Below, piece by piece: positions 6,460-14,038 of a stretch of DNA of 25,498 nt. Both the position numbers and the translations under genes were made by a program. The notes beneath the pieces are model-generated. The model searched no databases and had not been told where the DNA came from. It saw only the letters and a program-made list of their open reading frames with translations. Numbering within the stretch: the first letter of the stretch is position 1; each line of letters begins with the position of its first letter. The stretch is from NCBI GenBank assembly GCA_003477045.1, contig DMTS01000065.1, forward strand, positions 7,345 to 32,842, in the 5' to 3' direction. The stretch comes from Candidatus Delongbacteria bacterium (GTDB taxonomy: Bacteria; UBA4055).

Positions 6460-8466
6460 TTATAATTTTAATATTTCTTTCAGTCTTTCTTCCGATATTA
6501 TCTCAACCCCCGATTCTTTCGCTTTCTCCAGTTTTGATCCCGGATTCTTTCCGCATAAGAGATAGCCGGTCGATCTTCCAATTGCGGAAGCTACTTTACC
6601 ATTATTGGCGGTTATAAGATTTTTTAGTTCTTCTCTCTCAATACTTTCAAAAGTTCCGGTGATTACAAATGTTTTATCTTTAAAAAATTCCACAGACATC
6701 CCTGTGTCGCTTAAAATTTTAGTATTTACTCCGTAGGATTTTAACTTCCCGATCAACTCGAGGTTTTTTCTGTTCGAAAAGAATTCAATAACGGATTCGG
6801 CGGTTTTATTTCCTATATCGTTTATCTTTATTAAATCTTCGTATTTGGCTGAGACCAGATGATCTATATCCCTGAAATTTTTTGATAGTGATATCGAGGC
6901 TTCCTTCCCGACATGTCGTATGCCCAGACCGAAGATCAGATTCCCGAGATCTTTTAATTTGCTCCTTTGTATGCTCCCGATAAGATTCGCAGATGAAGTT
7001 TCGCCCATTCTTTCGATGTTGTCGAGCTCAATTACGCTTATTTTGTACAGATCGCTGATCTCTTTTATAAGGCCTTTTGAAAGCAATGCTTTTACCATCT
7101 GAGGACCCATACCTGAAATATCCATCGCACTTTTACCAGCATAGTGCTCTATCTGTCTTTCAATTTGCGCGGGACAAGATGCGTTTACGCATCTGTGTAT
7201 AGACTCGTCTTCCGGCTTTACCAGCTTTTCTTTGCATGAGGGGCATTCTTCTATCATAGAGAATTCAATTGAGTTCTGATCCCTTTTGCCTTTATTAACC
7301 TCAACTACCTGAGGGATTATCTCACCTGCTTTTTCTACTATCACGCTGTCTCCGAGCCTAATATCCTTGCTTTTCATGTCATCAAAGTTATGCAGAGTCG
7401 CCCTTTTAACAACTGTTCCGGATAAATATACAGGCTCGAGAACAGCAACCGGTGTAACTGCACCGGTCCTTCCGACCTGGAAAAGAATATCTTTAAGTAT
7501 TGTTTCAGCTCTGTCAGGGGCGAATTTATATGCCATTACCCATCTTGGAGATTTTGCTGTGTCTCCGAGCTCCTGCTGGATGTTAAGGCTGTTAACTTTG
7601 ATCACAAGTCCGTCGATATCGTATTCCAGGCTGTTCTTTTCTGTTTCCCAATAATTACACTCCTCTATTACTTCGGAAATATTTTTGCATTTTTTACAAT
7701 ATTTAATCGCAGGAAAACCTGATTTTCTTAAAACTTCAATATTATCCGAATGGTTTTCTTTTGATATATCGCCGTCAAGGTAATAGCAGAACACTTTAAG
7801 AGGTCTCTTCCTTACCTCTTCCGCGTCAAGAAGTTTGATAGAACCGGCGGCAGTATTCCTCGTATTTGCCAGCAGTTCAGTTCCCTCTCTTTCCCGAATT
7901 TCATTAAGGGTCTTGAAATCTGCTTTTGCTATGTATATCTCTCCTCTTACTTCAAAGCTGAAATTTCCCTGAAGTTCGAAAGGGACATCTTTTATTGTAA
8001 CAAAATTTGAAGTTATATCATCCCCGTACTCCCCGTCTCCCCGGGTTGCTGCATATAAAAGTTTCCCGCCTTCGTAAACTATCGAAACTGCGACTCCGTC
8101 TATTTTATATTCTACGCAGTATTCGATCTCAGTATCCTCTGAGAGCAGCTTTTTGATCCTCGCGTCAAATTCGATCAGATCATTACTGCTGTAGCTGTTG
8201 GTTATAGACAGCATCTTTTTCTTATGCCTTACTTTTCTGAACCCTTCAGTAAGATCAGAACCTACGGTTTCTGTCGGGGATAATACTTCTCCAACAGCTT
8301 CAAAAAGATTTTCCTTACCGTTCTGATTCTCAAGAACTTCAAGTTCTTTTAACAGCTTGTCGTATTCAAAATCAGATATTGCGGAAATACCTTCTTTGTA
8401 ATACAGATCGTTATATTTTTTTATAGTTTTTCTTAGAGAGCTGATTTTTTTGGACAATTCATTCAT
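6460..8466 (-). CDS. ligA: NAD-dependent DNA ligase LigA
   Basis: Seals 3'-OH/5'-phosphate nicks using NAD+ in replication and repair. 668 residues, the normal length. The N-terminal Ia domain contains the conserved YYK..ISDFEYDKL region (22-38). The adenylation domain has the nucleotidyl-lysine motif YKIDG with Lys121 and RNTAAGS. Then come the OB fold, a four-cysteine zinc finger (CPSC...C....C), helix-hairpin-helix repeats (GMGPQMVKAL, NIGSI region, DIGNKTAESV), and a C-terminal BRCT domain (about 592-668; FVITGTF, GRSTGYLLCG). Its start overlaps the end of the uracil-DNA glycosylase gene by eight bases (ATGAATGA), which suggests translational coupling. Nothing looks broken. Confidence 0.98.
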   Translation of the reverse strand: MNELSKKISSLRKTIKKYNDLYYKEGISAISDFEYDKLLKELEVLENQNGKENLFEAVGEVLSPTETVGSDLTEGFRKVRHKKKMLSITNSYSSNDLIEFDARIKKLLSEDTEIEYCVEYKIDGVAVSIVYEGGKLLYAATRGDGEYGDDITSNFVTIKDVPFELQGNFSFEVRGEIYIAKADFKTLNEIREREGTELLANTRNTAAGSIKLLDAEEVRKRPLKVFCYYLDGDISKENHSDNIEVLRKSGFPAIKYCKKCKNISEVIEECNYWETEKNSLEYDIDGLVIKVNSLNIQQELGDTAKSPRWVMAYKFAPDRAETILKDILFQVGRTGAVTPVAVLEPVYLSGTVVKRATLHNFDDMKSKDIRLGDSVIVEKAGEIIPQVVEVNKGKRDQNSIEFSMIEECPSCKEKLVKPEDESIHRCVNASCPAQIERQIEHYAGKSAMDISGMGPQMVKALLSKGLIKEISDLYKISVIELDNIERMGETSSANLIGSIQRSKLKDLGNLIFGLGIRHVGKEASISLSKNFRDIDHLVSAKYEDLIKINDIGNKTAESVIEFFSNRKNLELIGKLKSYGVNTKILSDTGMSVEFFKDKTFVITGTFESIEREELKNLITANNGKVASAIGRSTGYLLCGKNPGSKLEKAKESGVEIISEERLKEILKL

Positions 8467-9199
8467 TTGCCTTATCCAGAAGCTCTTTTAATTTCTTCAG
8501 ATCGTCCCATGCGGGATATTTCCAGTTGGGGTTTCTCAAAAGTGCCGAAGGATGATATGTTACAACTACTGGAATCCCTTTATAATTGTGTATATCTTCG
8601 CGAAGCTCTTTCATCGTAGAATCCTTATTCAAGAGCCTCAAAGCGGCAATCCTTCCGAGCGCTAAAATATATTTAGGTTTCAGCAATTCAAGCTGTTTAT
8701 CAAGGTATCCTGAACATTTGGCAATTTCATCCGGCAGCGGATCCCGATTATTCGGAGGCCGGCATTTAAGCACATTGCATATAAAAACGTTTTCTCTTTC
8801 GATCCCTATAGCTGAGAGCATTTTCGTCAGAAGCTGACCAGCCCTGCCTACGAACGGCTCACCGGACTCATCCTCATCCGCCCCCGGCGCTTCACCGATA
8901 ATTACAAGCTTCTCTTTAGCAGATCCTGAGCCGAAAACGATATTTTTTCTTGTTGTATATAAACCGCATTTTCTGCACTCAGAAACTATACTTTTGAGTT
9001 CACTAAGCGATACGGCCTTGATTTCGTCAATGACTTTCACAACCGGTTTCAACTCTCTCAATTTATATTTTAACTTAAATTCAGGTATGTCCACAGACAG
9101 GTATTTCGAATATACTGCTCTGTAATATTCAAGATACTTACTCACATCATTTCTGACCGTTTCAATCATAAATGACTTATTTAATTCGGTATTACCCAT
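8459..9199 (-). CDS. Uracil-DNA glycosylase, family 4 ([4Fe-4S] type)
   Basis: Removes uracil from DNA, the first step of base excision repair. 246 residues. Iron-sulfur ligands are Cys75 and Cys78 (CRKC), Cys146 (NVLKC) and Cys162. Catalytic motifs are GEAPGADEDESGEPFVGRAG (102-121) and HPSALLRNP (216-224), the family 4 signatures. Residues 1-65 are a charged helical extension of unknown function, longer than in minimal family members. It starts 15 bases after the FGE-fold gene with a weak upstream site, so a later start such as Met11 is possible. Overlap with ligA places excision and sealing enzymes in one message. Confidence 0.95.
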   Translation of the reverse strand: MGNTELNKSFMIETVRNDVSKYLEYYRAVYSKYLSVDIPEFKLKYKLRELKPVVKVIDEIKAVSLSELKSIVSECRKCGLYTTRKNIVFGSGSAKEKLVIIGEAPGADEDESGEPFVGRAGQLLTKMLSAIGIERENVFICNVLKCRPPNNRDPLPDEIAKCSGYLDKQLELLKPKYILALGRIAALRLLNKDSTMKELREDIHNYKGIPVVVTYHPSALLRNPNWKYPAWDDLKKLKELLDKANE

Positions 9200-9214
9200 A
9201 TCTTTCTATTCGGA

Positions 9215-10465
9215 TCAATAATCCATCACGCATCTGAAACCTGTTGCGTTACCTGTCCATTTCCTGCCTTTAAAATCTCTTTTCGACACTGTAAGGCCTG
9301 ACTTAATATCTTTCCAGCTTCCGCCGCGTATGGTTCTGTAATCCTGCCCGTATTCCATTATCAGCCTTCCGCCGGGATATGCTACTGCGGGAGAAGATGT
9401 CCACTCTGAAACATTACCGTCCATATCGTAAAGCTTAAAGTCATTAGGCTCATAACTCTTTACATCCGCAGGACCGTCAAGCTCCGGATTCAGGTCGTAA
9501 CACGCCATGTTGGGGTCAATATCATTGCCGTAAGGATATTTAAGACTGAGCAGTCCTCCTCTTGCGGCTTTTTCCCATTCCGCTTCTGTAGGAAGCCTTT
9601 TTCCTGCCCATTTTGCATAAGCTTCCGCATCCTCGCATGATACACCCACTATCGGCTGCTGAGGTCCGTTAAACCTGTCAAAAAGAATGTGCTTAGGAAG
9701 CTTGTATCCCGTTTCTTCAACAAATATCCTGAACTGTGAATTAGTTACTTCATGCTCGTCAATATAAAATTCTTTTACTTCAACTTCATGCACAGGCTTC
9801 TCGTTTTCGCTTTCCATATCGCTGCCTATCTTAACTGTGCCTGAAGGTATCAACACCATATTCATATTGTCTTTTAAATTTTTATAATACTGCATATTTC
9901 TATTAATTCGTTTTGATCTGGGCTTAGTTTCGCCTGCTGAGGTATCTTTCGCTACTTTTGTTTCCTTTTTTGCGGCAAGAGCTGCTGCTATAGAGTCTGC
10001 CGCTGCTATAGAATCAAGCCTGGCTATTTCTTTTAATTCTGAGAGCTTTCTGGCTTCTTCCTCTGCTTTCCAGCTTGGAACAAATTCAGAGAAATTCGCT
10101 TTTAAAAGGCTGTCAGCAAGTGAAATATATTCTCCGACATACTGATTTTTCTTAAAATCATCTAATGTCTGTTTTCCGGGTTCAGTGTTTACGAGAAAAT
10201 ATCCGACACCGATAATAAGCGCAAATAGAATGATCAGAAGTACCATTAAATAGGATCTCTTTTTTTCAGATCCGCCCGGTAAATTTGCCTTTGGCGCTTG
10301 CCCTGCAGACGGTTTCGGAGTCGATGCAAAGCGGCTTGTTGAAGGTTGTGCCTGTCCTGTCGGCGATTTTGGAGGCATCGCTGCCACCATTCCCAGCTTC
10401 TTTCCGCAGTTTACACATACTTTTGCATCATTTGAATTCAATGTATTACAGCCTTTACATATCAT
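9215..10465 (-). CDS. Zinc-ribbon, transmembrane, FGE-sulfatase (SUMF1-like) domain protein
   Basis: 416 residues from the ATG preceded by AGGAGGGG five bases upstream. Residues 3-20 are a zinc ribbon (Cys3, Cys6, Cys17, Cys20). Residues 28-66 are a Pro/Ala/Ser-rich linker, 72-92 one transmembrane helix, and about 130-170 a helical stretch with repeated DSIAA. Residues 200-416 form an FGE-sulfatase fold: MVLIPSGTVKIGSD, DEHEVTNSQF, WAGKRLPTEAEWEKAARGG, DMDGNVSEW, RTIRGGSW, GFRCV. The paired active-site cysteines of true formylglycine-generating enzyme are missing (RGGSWKDIKSGLTVSKRDF). This suggests a ligand-binding or structural role, perhaps with the zinc ribbon in the cytoplasm and the C-terminal domain in the periplasm. 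Substrate unknown. Confidence 0.88.
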   Translation of the reverse strand: MICKGCNTLNSNDAKVCVNCGKKLGMVAAMPPKSPTGQAQPSTSRFASTPKPSAGQAPKANLPGGSEKKRSYLMVLLIILFALIIGVGYFLVNTEPGKQTLDDFKKNQYVGEYISLADSLLKANFSEFVPSWKAEEEARKLSELKEIARLDSIAAADSIAAALAAKKETKVAKDTSAGETKPRSKRINRNMQYYKNLKDNMNMVLIPSGTVKIGSDMESENEKPVHEVEVKEFYIDEHEVTNSQFRIFVEETGYKLPKHILFDRFNGPQQPIVGVSCEDAEAYAKWAGKRLPTEAEWEKAARGGLLSLKYPYGNDIDPNMACYDLNPELDGPADVKSYEPNDFKLYDMDGNVSEWTSSPAVAYPGGRLIMEYGQDYRTIRGGSWKDIKSGLTVSKRDFKGRKWTGNATGFRCVMDY

Positions 10466-10501
10466 TAAATCCCCTCCTGTAATGGTCAATTTAATTTCTT
10501 A

Positions 10502-10555
10502 ATAATAAAACAAAATATCTTACTAAATTCAAGTGAAACATTTTATTTTTTCACT
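10502..10555 (-). promoter_or_regulatory. Candidate promoter and inverted repeat upstream of the FGE-fold gene
   Basis: In the AT-rich gap after the terminator, the minus strand carries a 7-base inverted repeat, AGTGAAA (10555-10549) and TTTCACT (10538-10532), separated by 10 bases. It abuts a -35-like TTGAAT (10532-10527). A -10-like TATTAT follows at 10507-10502, but the 19-base spacer is long. The repeat could be an operator. The promoter assignment is weak. Confidence 0.3.
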
Positions 10556-10568
10556 ATCGTATAATTAA

Positions 10569-10594
10569 AGAAGAGGGTCTTAAAACCCTCTTCT
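10569..10594 (-). terminator. Rho-independent terminator of the ribosomal operon and tRNA
   Basis: A perfect 10-bp stem (AGAAGAGGGT paired with ACCCTCTTCT) with a 6-base loop lies just downstream of the tRNA. On the minus strand it is followed by TTAATTAT, a modest T-rich tract. On the plus strand no T tract follows, so termination is for minus-strand transcripts. Confidence 0.8.
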
Positions 10595-10599
10595 CGATG

Positions 10600-10674
10600 T
10601 CGGGGCGAGAAGATTTGAACTTCCGACCCCCTGCTCCCAAGGCAGGTGCGCTAACCGGGCTGCGCCACACCCCG
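10600..10674 (-). tRNA. tRNA-Pro (anticodon TGG)
   Basis: A full cloverleaf can be drawn: acceptor CGGGGTG/CGCCCCG (one G-U pair), D stem GCGC/GCGC, anticodon stem CCTGC/GCAGG with loop CTTGGGA giving anticodon TGG, a 5-base variable loop, T stem GGAAG/CTTCT with loop TTCAAAT, and discriminator A. The 3' CCA is not encoded, so it must be added after transcription. It lies 23 bases after rplQ with no terminator between, so it is probably cut from the 3' end of the ribosomal protein message. Confidence 0.97.
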
Positions 10675-10697
10675 AACATTTTACTAAAAACTATTTT

Positions 10698-11225
10698 TTA
10701 GGAAACTTCAGCTGTTTTTTCTTTTTTATCTTTTTTTACTGCTTCAGTTTTCTCTGATGATTTTTTTTCTTTCTTAGCAGGCTTATCTTCTTTCACTTCT
10801 GATTCTTTAGGCTTTTTTTCTTCTGCAGCTTCAACTTTTTTTGTTTTAGCAGGAACTTCTGTTGCATCATCATATTCAACTAATTGAAGAACCGCGGTTT
10901 CTGCAGCGTCTCCCTTTCTTAATCCGAGTTTTAAAACTCTTGTATAGCCTCCGGGTCTTTTTTTGTAGTTCGGGGCTATATCATTGAATAATGTGAAAAC
11001 AGCCTGTTTCAGTCTGAGAAACTTTAGTGCCTGTCTCAGAGAGTTCAGATCGCCTTTTTTACCTAGTGTGATCATTTTTTCAGCAAATTTTCTCGCTTCT
11101 TTCGCTTTAGGTAAAGTGGTGACTATCTGCTTATGTTCGAACAGCTGAGCCGTAAGATTGCTGAACAGCGCTCTTCTATGGCTGGCGGTCCTGTTTAATT
11201 TTCTGCCTCTAACATTGTGACGCAT
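10698..11225 (-). CDS. rplQ: 50S ribosomal protein L17 with charged C-terminal tail
   Basis: L17 sits near the exit of the peptide tunnel. 175 residues: the core (1-118) has MRHNVRGRKLNRTASHRRAL and the PGGYTRVLKLGLRKGDAAETA segment. Residues 119-175 are an extra tail, almost all Lys, Glu, Ala and Thr. E. coli L17 is about 127 residues; extended tails are known in some other bacteria. ATG has AAGGA six bases upstream. It follows rpoA by 16 bases, the standard end of the alpha operon. Confidence 0.97.
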   Translation of the reverse strand: MRHNVRGRKLNRTASHRRALFSNLTAQLFEHKQIVTTLPKAKEARKFAEKMITLGKKGDLNSLRQALKFLRLKQAVFTLFNDIAPNYKKRPGGYTRVLKLGLRKGDAAETAVLQLVEYDDATEVPAKTKKVEAAEEKKPKESEVKEDKPAKKEKKSSEKTEAVKKDKKEKTAEVS

Positions 11226-11241
11226 CTTTTATCCTTCTATA

Positions 11242-12237
11242 TCATTTCTTCTTTTTTGATTGCATGTCGTTCAGATATTTATCAACATCCATGCCGAATT
11301 CAAGACCTTTTTCTTTCAGGACCTTATTCAGTTCGGCCAGTGATTTTTTTCCGAAATTTCTGAACTTAAGCATTTCGCTTTCTTTCTTTCTTACAAGGTC
11401 GCCTATAGTTTTAACCTTTGCATCGGTTAAACAGTTATAAGACCTTACCGAAAGCTCCAATTCGTCTATTGACATTTTCAGAAGATTTCTCTTTTTGAGA
11501 ATATCGGGATCTTCGTCCTCGAATCCTTCAGAATCTTCTTCCACTTCAAATTTGATGAACAGATTGATATGGTCTCTCAGTATCTGACCTGCATATGTTA
11601 TAGCTTCTTCTGGAGAAATTGAAGCATCTGTGAATACATCAAGAGATAATTTCTCATAGTCCGTTCTGTCTCCGACACGCGTATTTTCGATATCGTAGCT
11701 GACTTTTACAATTGGCGAAAAAATCGAGTCTATTGCGATCGTTCCAATCGGATCGTTCTCATCTCTGTTCGCATCTGATGACACATATCCTCTGCCGATC
11801 TTTATATTAAGCTCGATACTGAATTCCGCTTTCTCGTTCAGCGTTGCGATCTTAAAATCGGGGTTAAATACCTTTACTTCTCCTCCGGACGAAACTTCAA
11901 TATCTTTTGCGGTGAAGATCTTCGGTCCTTTCAGGTTTACGGTTACTTTGGATGTCCTTCCTTCGTTAAGATTCAACCTTACCTGCTTGAGGTTAAGGAT
12001 CATAATCGCAACATCCTCTTTCACACCGGATATGCTTGAGAACTCATGCAGCACTCCGTCGATCTTTATACTGTAGATCGCTGCTCCCTGTATAGATGAT
12101 AAAAGAACTCTTTTCATCGCATGACCAATAGTAATACCATAGCCTCTCTCTAAAGGTGACAGAACAAATTTCCCATAGTTCTCCTTAAGAGTCTTGATTT
12201 CGATGGATTCTGGTACTTTAAAAGGTAATACAGCCAT
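11242..12237 (-). CDS. rpoA: RNA polymerase alpha subunit
   Basis: Scaffold for RNA polymerase assembly and contact point for UP elements and activators. 331 residues, normal length. The N-terminal domain (about 1-235) has LSPLERGYGITIGHAMKRVL and the SSIQGAAI segment. An acidic linker (EDSEGFEDEDPD) leads to the C-terminal domain (about 255-325) with ELSVRSYNCL and FGKKSLAELNKVL, the DNA-binding helix-hairpin-helix region. It lies 12 bases after rpsD, as in the alpha operon of most bacteria. Confidence 0.99.
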   Translation of the reverse strand: MAVLPFKVPESIEIKTLKENYGKFVLSPLERGYGITIGHAMKRVLLSSIQGAAIYSIKIDGVLHEFSSISGVKEDVAIMILNLKQVRLNLNEGRTSKVTVNLKGPKIFTAKDIEVSSGGEVKVFNPDFKIATLNEKAEFSIELNIKIGRGYVSSDANRDENDPIGTIAIDSIFSPIVKVSYDIENTRVGDRTDYEKLSLDVFTDASISPEEAITYAGQILRDHINLFIKFEVEEDSEGFEDEDPDILKKRNLLKMSIDELELSVRSYNCLTDAKVKTIGDLVRKKESEMLKFRNFGKKSLAELNKVLKEKGLEFGMDVDKYLNDMQSKKKK

Positions 12238-12249
12238 TTTTTTCTCTCT

Positions 12250-12867
12250 TTATTTAGAGTAAAGTTCTACTATCAACTGTTCGTTGATATTTACGGGAAT
12301 GTCTTCTCTTTTCGGTAATTCAAGAAGCGTGCCTTCCATTGTAGCTTTGTCAATTTTCAAATAAGGTCTGGGGTTTTCATTGACCCTTTTTAAAGATTCG
12401 TGAATGATCTCAAGTTTTTTTGACTTTTCTTTAACGGAAACAACATCTCCGACCTTCACTGTCATGGAAGGTATGTTCGCCGACTTTCCGTTCAACAAAA
12501 AGTGTTTATGAGAAACCATCTGCCTAGCAGCCCTCTGACTGGGTGCGAAACCGAATCTGTAGATCAATGAATCCAGTCTGCACTCGAGTCTGACCATCAG
12601 GTTAGCTCCGGTTATGCCCTTATCATTCTTTGCCTTGTCATAGATATTTCTGAACTGTCTTTCAAGCAGCCCGTAGATATACTTAGCTTTCTGCTTTTCT
12701 TTCAGCTGCATACCGTATTCAGAAACCCTCTTTCTTTTCCCTTCGGCGCCGTGCTGACCCGGATCGTATGGTCTTTTGGTAACCACTTTGTCGTATTTAG
12801 GATTGCCAAAAAGGTTTTCACCGTACTTCCTTGCTATCTTACCCCTTGGAGTTAAGTCTCTTGCCAT
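12250..12867 (-). CDS. rpsD: 30S ribosomal protein S4 (zinc-free form)
   Basis: Primary 16S rRNA binder that nucleates 30S assembly. 205 residues. The N-terminus lacks the CxxC zinc site of the other S4 form and has RPYDPGQHGAEGKRKRVSEY instead. The S4 RNA-binding domain spans about 95-160 (RLDSLIYRFGFAPSQRAARQ, HKHFLLNGK). ATG is preceded by GGAG nine bases upstream. In E. coli S4 represses the alpha operon; no equivalent RNA structure was identified here. Confidence 0.98.
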   Translation of the reverse strand: MARDLTPRGKIARKYGENLFGNPKYDKVVTKRPYDPGQHGAEGKRKRVSEYGMQLKEKQKAKYIYGLLERQFRNIYDKAKNDKGITGANLMVRLECRLDSLIYRFGFAPSQRAARQMVSHKHFLLNGKSANIPSMTVKVGDVVSVKEKSKKLEIIHESLKRVNENPRPYLKIDKATMEGTLLELPKREDIPVNINEQLIVELYSK

Positions 12868-12888
12868 TATCTTTTTCTCCGATGATGA

Positions 12889-13281
12889 TTATATTCTTCT
12901 TTTCTTTTTAGGTCTGCAGCCGTTGTGCGGAACAGGTGTGATATCCTTTATTGAAAGGATTTCCAGCCCTGCGGCATTCAGCCCTCTTATGGAAGACTCT
13001 CTTCCTGCACCCGGGCCTTTTACGATCACATGAACTTTTCTTAATCCCAGACCCATTGCTTCCTTAGCGATCTGGTCGCTTGCCATTTGCGCGGCAAAAC
13101 TTGTGTTCTTTTTTGATCCTTTATAACCAACTTTCCCGCCGCTTGACCAATTTATTATGTTTCCGTAGCTGTCAGAAAGACACAATATGGTGTTGTTGAA
13201 TGTAGCTTTTACATGTGCTACTCCAATCGGATCGACCTTATCTTTCTTTTTAAGCTTTTTTCTTTTTTTTGCTACTGCCAA
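12889..13281 (-). CDS. rpsK: 30S ribosomal protein S11, TTG start
   Basis: S11 lines the platform of the 30S subunit at the E site. 130 residues: a basic N-terminus (KKRKKLKKK), HVKATFNNTI, GYKGSKKNTSFAAQMA and the invariant C-terminal segment PVPHNGCRPKKKRRI. The start codon is TTG, preceded by GGGAGG five bases upstream; no in-frame ATG gives a better N-terminus. It follows rpsM by 31 bases. Confidence 0.98.
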   Translation of the reverse strand: MAVAKKRKKLKKKDKVDPIGVAHVKATFNNTILCLSDSYGNIINWSSGGKVGYKGSKKNTSFAAQMASDQIAKEAMGLGLRKVHVIVKGPGAGRESSIRGLNAAGLEILSIKDITPVPHNGCRPKKKRRI

Positions 13282-13312
13282 GCTATCCTCCCTTGAGCAA
13301 AATGATTAGAAA

Positions 13313-13681
13313 TTATTTTTTGTTTTTTACTGCCATTTTCTTTCTGCCTTTTCTTGTACGGGCATTGGTTTTCGTCCTCTGACCCCTGCATGGCAGGTTT
13401 TTTCTGTGGCGGATACCTCTGTAGTTACCGATATCCATCAGCCTTTTGATCGCAAGTTTTGTCTGAGTCCTCAAAGTACCTTCGATCACAACTTCGTTTG
13501 TGATTATCTTTCTTATTGCATCGATCTGATCTTCGGTTAAGTCCTTTATCTTTGTATCGAAATGTATGTTCAACTTGTTAAGAATATTTCTTGCAGTCGA
13601 ACGTCCGATACCGTAAATATAGGTTAATCCGATCTCTACTCTCTTACCGTTTGGTAGATCTACGCCAGCTATACGAGCCAA
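13313..13681 (-). CDS. rpsM: 30S ribosomal protein S13, TTG start
   Basis: Head protein of the 30S subunit; its tail contacts tRNA and its head bridges to L5. 122 residues, starting with the universal MARIAGVDLP. It has a helix-two-turn-helix (YGIGRSTARNIL), RGIRHRKNLPCRGQRTKTNA, and a basic tail ending KKMAVKNKK. The start codon is TTG with GGGAGG five bases upstream. It is 11 bases after rpmJ. Confidence 0.98.
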   Translation of the reverse strand: MARIAGVDLPNGKRVEIGLTYIYGIGRSTARNILNKLNIHFDTKIKDLTEDQIDAIRKIITNEVVIEGTLRTQTKLAIKRLMDIGNYRGIRHRKNLPCRGQRTKTNARTRKGRKKMAVKNKK

Positions 13682-13692
13682 ATTTACCTCCC

Positions 13693-13806
13693 TTAACCTT
13701 GTCTTTGCTTATGTTTCTTGGTTTTGCATATTACACGAACCACACCATGCCTGGTGATAACCTTACAGTTCTCGCATATTTTCTTTACAGATGCTCTTAC
13801 TTTCAT
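13693..13806 (-). CDS. rpmJ: 50S ribosomal protein L36
   Basis: Small 37-residue protein starting MKVRASVKKICENC and ending KTKKHKQRQG. Zinc ligands are Cys11, Cys14, Cys27 and His32, so this is the zinc-binding form. ATG is preceded by TAGGAG, 13 bases after infA. The infA-rpmJ-rpsM order is typical. Confidence 0.97.
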   Translation of the reverse strand: MKVRASVKKICENCKVITRHGVVRVICKTKKHKQRQG

Positions 13807-13819
13807 CACAACTCCTAAA

Positions 13820-14038
13820 TCATTTGTTCCTGTATGTAATCCTGCCTTTAGTTAAATCGTAAGGAGATATTTCAATTTTAACTTTATCTCCGGGAACCAT
13901 TTTAATATAATGCATTCTCATTTTTCCTGAAACATGCGCAATTATAATATGCCCGTTCTCCAACTCGACTTTAAAGGTAGCATTAGGCAGCGCTTCCTTT
14001 ATAACTCCGTCAACTTTTATGGTGTTCTCTTTTGCCAT
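13820..14038 (-). CDS. infA: Translation initiation factor IF-1
   Basis: Binds the 30S A site during initiation and helps IF2 and IF3. 72 residues forming one S1-like OB fold: MAKENTIKVDGVIKEALPN, then FKVELENGHIIIAHVSGKMR and DLTKGRITYRNK. Its ATG directly abuts the adk stop codon with no spacer, so the two are probably translationally coupled. Confidence 0.98.
   Translation of the reverse strand: MAKENTIKVDGVIKEALPNATFKVELENGHIIIAHVSGKMRMHYIKMVPGDKVKIEISPYDLTKGRITYRNK

Noticed and set aside
9215..10465. Calling the FGE-fold gene a formylglycine-generating enzyme
   Set aside because: The active-site cysteine pair is absent and no sulfatase gene is nearby.
10466..10489. Upstream TTG start adding eight residues to the FGE-fold protein
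   Set aside because: The ATG at 10465 has an ideal AGGAGGGG five bases upstream and starts directly at the zinc ribbon; the longer start would place that site inside the gene.
10684..10701. 7-bp AT-rich hairpin (CTAAAAA/TTTTTAG) at the rplQ stop codon
   Set aside because: Only one G-C pair and no T tract after it; too weak for a terminator. The strong hairpin after the tRNA fits better.
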